NCBI GenBank assembly: GCA_022592445.1 | Contig: JABYQR010000444.1 | Location: 1 to 33,589, forward strand | Source of the DNA: Cytidiella melzeri | Taxonomy: Eukaryota > Basidiomycota > Agaricomycetes > Polyporales > Irpicaceae | Length of the DNA stretch: 33,589 nt | Direction: 5' to 3' | Shown here: positions 32,141 to 33,589 of the stretch, one piece after another | How the letters are laid out: the number at the start of each line of letters is the position of its first letter | How positions within the stretch are numbered: the first letter of the stretch is position 1 | Translations under genes and position numbers: made by a program | The notes under the pieces: generated by a model | What the model was told of the DNA's origin: nothing | The model's database searches: none | What the model saw: only the letters and a program-made list of their open reading frames with translations

Positions 32141-33589
32141 CCGAAAGAATCCCACTCCCGTTTTACTGCTCGCCCAGATCCTTTGCATAAGGATCTGAAC
32201 CAAGCGCGTCGAGAAGTCCAGATCCACCGTGCCCTACCTCAGGCCGTGTTTGATCAACTCGACGCAGAGCACGCACGTGGCAAGAGTCACAAGTACACGG
32301 AGAAGGAACTCAAGGCTATTGCCTCCTACGTCGGTCGTCGTAAACCCAAGGGTTCCGCCCTTACACACAGATTCCCAACAGCAGAGGAGTTTGAGAAACT
32401 CCGCGCAGAGTCCAAAGAGTTCGCCGCCCGCACCGCACGCGAACGAGCTGAGGCATTAGCAAATCTCCCTAAGAAGCCTTTGTTAGCAGAACGCTTCCCA
32501 GTCCGGCCCGCTACCAACCCTAGCGCAGCCCTCATAGCAGCAAAGCCGACTCTCATCGACTTCCGCAAGCACACTGTTGAAGACCTCCGAGGTATCTTCA
32601 CTCCTAAGCTCACTGCCACACTCCAATGTCTGTCGATACTCCCTACCATCGAAAAGTACCACCAGCTCCACAAAGATACAAAGCGACAGTTTGAGCAGGA
32701 GAAACAGAAACTAGAGAAACTTCTAGAGGAATTACCAACCCGGGCCCCTGTCATCACTCATCGTGAGTGGCAACTGCTGGATTGGGGATTAAAGGCAATT
32801 GGAGGAATCAGTTTCACGGGTCTAAGAAGGAACTACGAGCAGGTGTTCAAAGGATTAGATAAAGTTTGGGCGGACGAGTACTTCATCTCATTCTAAATAG
32901 AATACAGTGTGGCTTCCCAAAGTCCCAATAGCAGTATCTGGTCCAGAGATCACCTTCCCTGTGAAAATTACCCGCACGCCTTCAACCACGAAACAGTCAG
33001 AGACGAGTGTTACGATCCCGAAGAAGGACATCAAATCTGTGAAGCACAGCCTTGTCCAAACCGTTACAACAGAATCACATATCCGGGTCGTTTTGCAAAC
33101 CAGTATCGGCCTATTCATCACTGGCAAGAGGATCGTATACTTGAATCTCTCCCACCCCTGCCTGAAACAGAAGAAGATTTTGATCGCACCTTCACGCAGG
33201 ATCAATATCAGATGGATTCCACCAACGTCTCTCAGCATGCTTCCAGGGCAGCAACCCCGGCCCCGGTGCAAGAATCATCTCCACCTCCCACAGCAGAACA
33301 GCTTCTGCACGCACTACTCCTCGGTCAGCAACAGCTGACACAAGCTATCACAGCGCTGGTTCAGAACCAGCAACCGGTCAACAACAGGTCACGGGAAAGG
33401 GTGGTAGAGAAACCCGCCAGTTTCAAAGGCAATGCAAGTAGTGACGCGCGTCGCTTTTTGGCCGCCTTCTCCATGTACGCACAGTTTAACGAGAAGCTGT
33501 CTCCGTACAATGCCCAAGGAGGTCAGACCCGGTTGGACCATCTCTGGATCTCGTCAGCCCTGTCATTTATGACAGAAGATGCGGCAGTT
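32139..33589 (+). CDS. gag region with one in-frame stop, partial at right edge
   Basis: The frame is open from 32138, interrupted once by TAA at 32894-32896, then open in the same frame to the window end. ORF1 (252 residues; MPKESHSRF start after splicing) is helical and charged with a coiled-coil-like KRQFEQEKQKLEKLLEELP; I recognise no family. The downstream part has an acidic/aromatic spacer, then MDSTNVSQHASRAA (ATG 33212), a Pro-rich stretch, Gln-rich helices and a Gag capsid-like segment KPASFKGNASSDARRFLAAF to SALSFMTEDAAV, as in fungal Ty3/Gypsy Gag. Gag forms the virus-like particle in which the element's RNA is packaged. The TAA could be a mutation, a read-through site or a true end of a separate ORF1 with re-initiation. 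Confidence 0.72.

Larger units (their letters stand above)
31270..33589 (+). mobile_element. younger Ty3/Gypsy copy of the same family, plus strand, partial
   Basis: The 5' LTR (31270-31965), leader and gag region are present; the element runs off the right edge. The LTR begins TGACATGG immediately after GGGGA (31265-31269), inside the RT codons of the minus-strand copy. The simplest explanation is insertion of this copy into the older one in opposite orientation. Confidence 0.8.

Overview
The window looks like nuclear DNA of a filamentous basidiomycete, most probably an Agaricomycete. Genes are split by many short introns (about 50-70 nt), and several families typical of mushroom-forming fungi occur: a MYND/DUF4470 protein, a Plavaka-type transposase, a DUF6532 protein and ICMT-like methyltransferases beside a P450. 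Gene models were assembled by hand from GT..AG (once GC..AG) junctions that keep the reading frame. No species can be named from the sequence alone.

Layout. 1-1.1 kb: 3' part of a MYND/DUF4470 gene (minus strand, runs off the left edge). 1.1-3.3 kb: no supported gene, two perfect inverted repeats. 3.3-9.5 kb: dense housekeeping block with EBP2 (ribosome biogenesis), NADP-glutamate dehydrogenase, KIN17 and a small unrecognised conserved-looking protein. 9.8-15.1 kb: two divergent ICMT-like methyltransferase paralogues and a nine-exon cytochrome P450. 15.5-21.3 kb: a ten-exon DUF6532 gene and an apparently intact five-exon Plavaka transposase, head to head with 348 bp between start codons. 22.3-23.3 kb: a small heat-shock protein gene behind an array of heat-shock elements. 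25.6-26.4 kb: a small secreted protein whose 5' leader is a threefold tandem repeat, each unit carrying its own intron. 27.8-33.6 kb: two copies of one chromodomain Ty3/Gypsy LTR retrotransposon family in opposite orientation.

The retrotransposon block is best read as a nested insertion. An older minus-strand element leaves its 3' LTR (27809-28526) and a broken pol (28545-31269). A younger plus-strand relative has its 5' LTR starting at 31270, in the middle of the older element's reverse transcriptase, and continues past the right edge with leader and gag. The plus-strand leader has two candidate introns. The second is the most striking detail here: removing 32070-32138 joins an A to a TG and so creates the ATG of the first ORF. 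That ORF ends at a single in-frame TAA, after which the same frame stays open through a Gag-like region to the window end.

The genes do not form one pathway. The most plausible functional groupings are the ICMT pair with the P450 (possible small specialised-metabolism locus) and the DUF6532/Plavaka pair (possible transposon with cargo); both are inferences from position.
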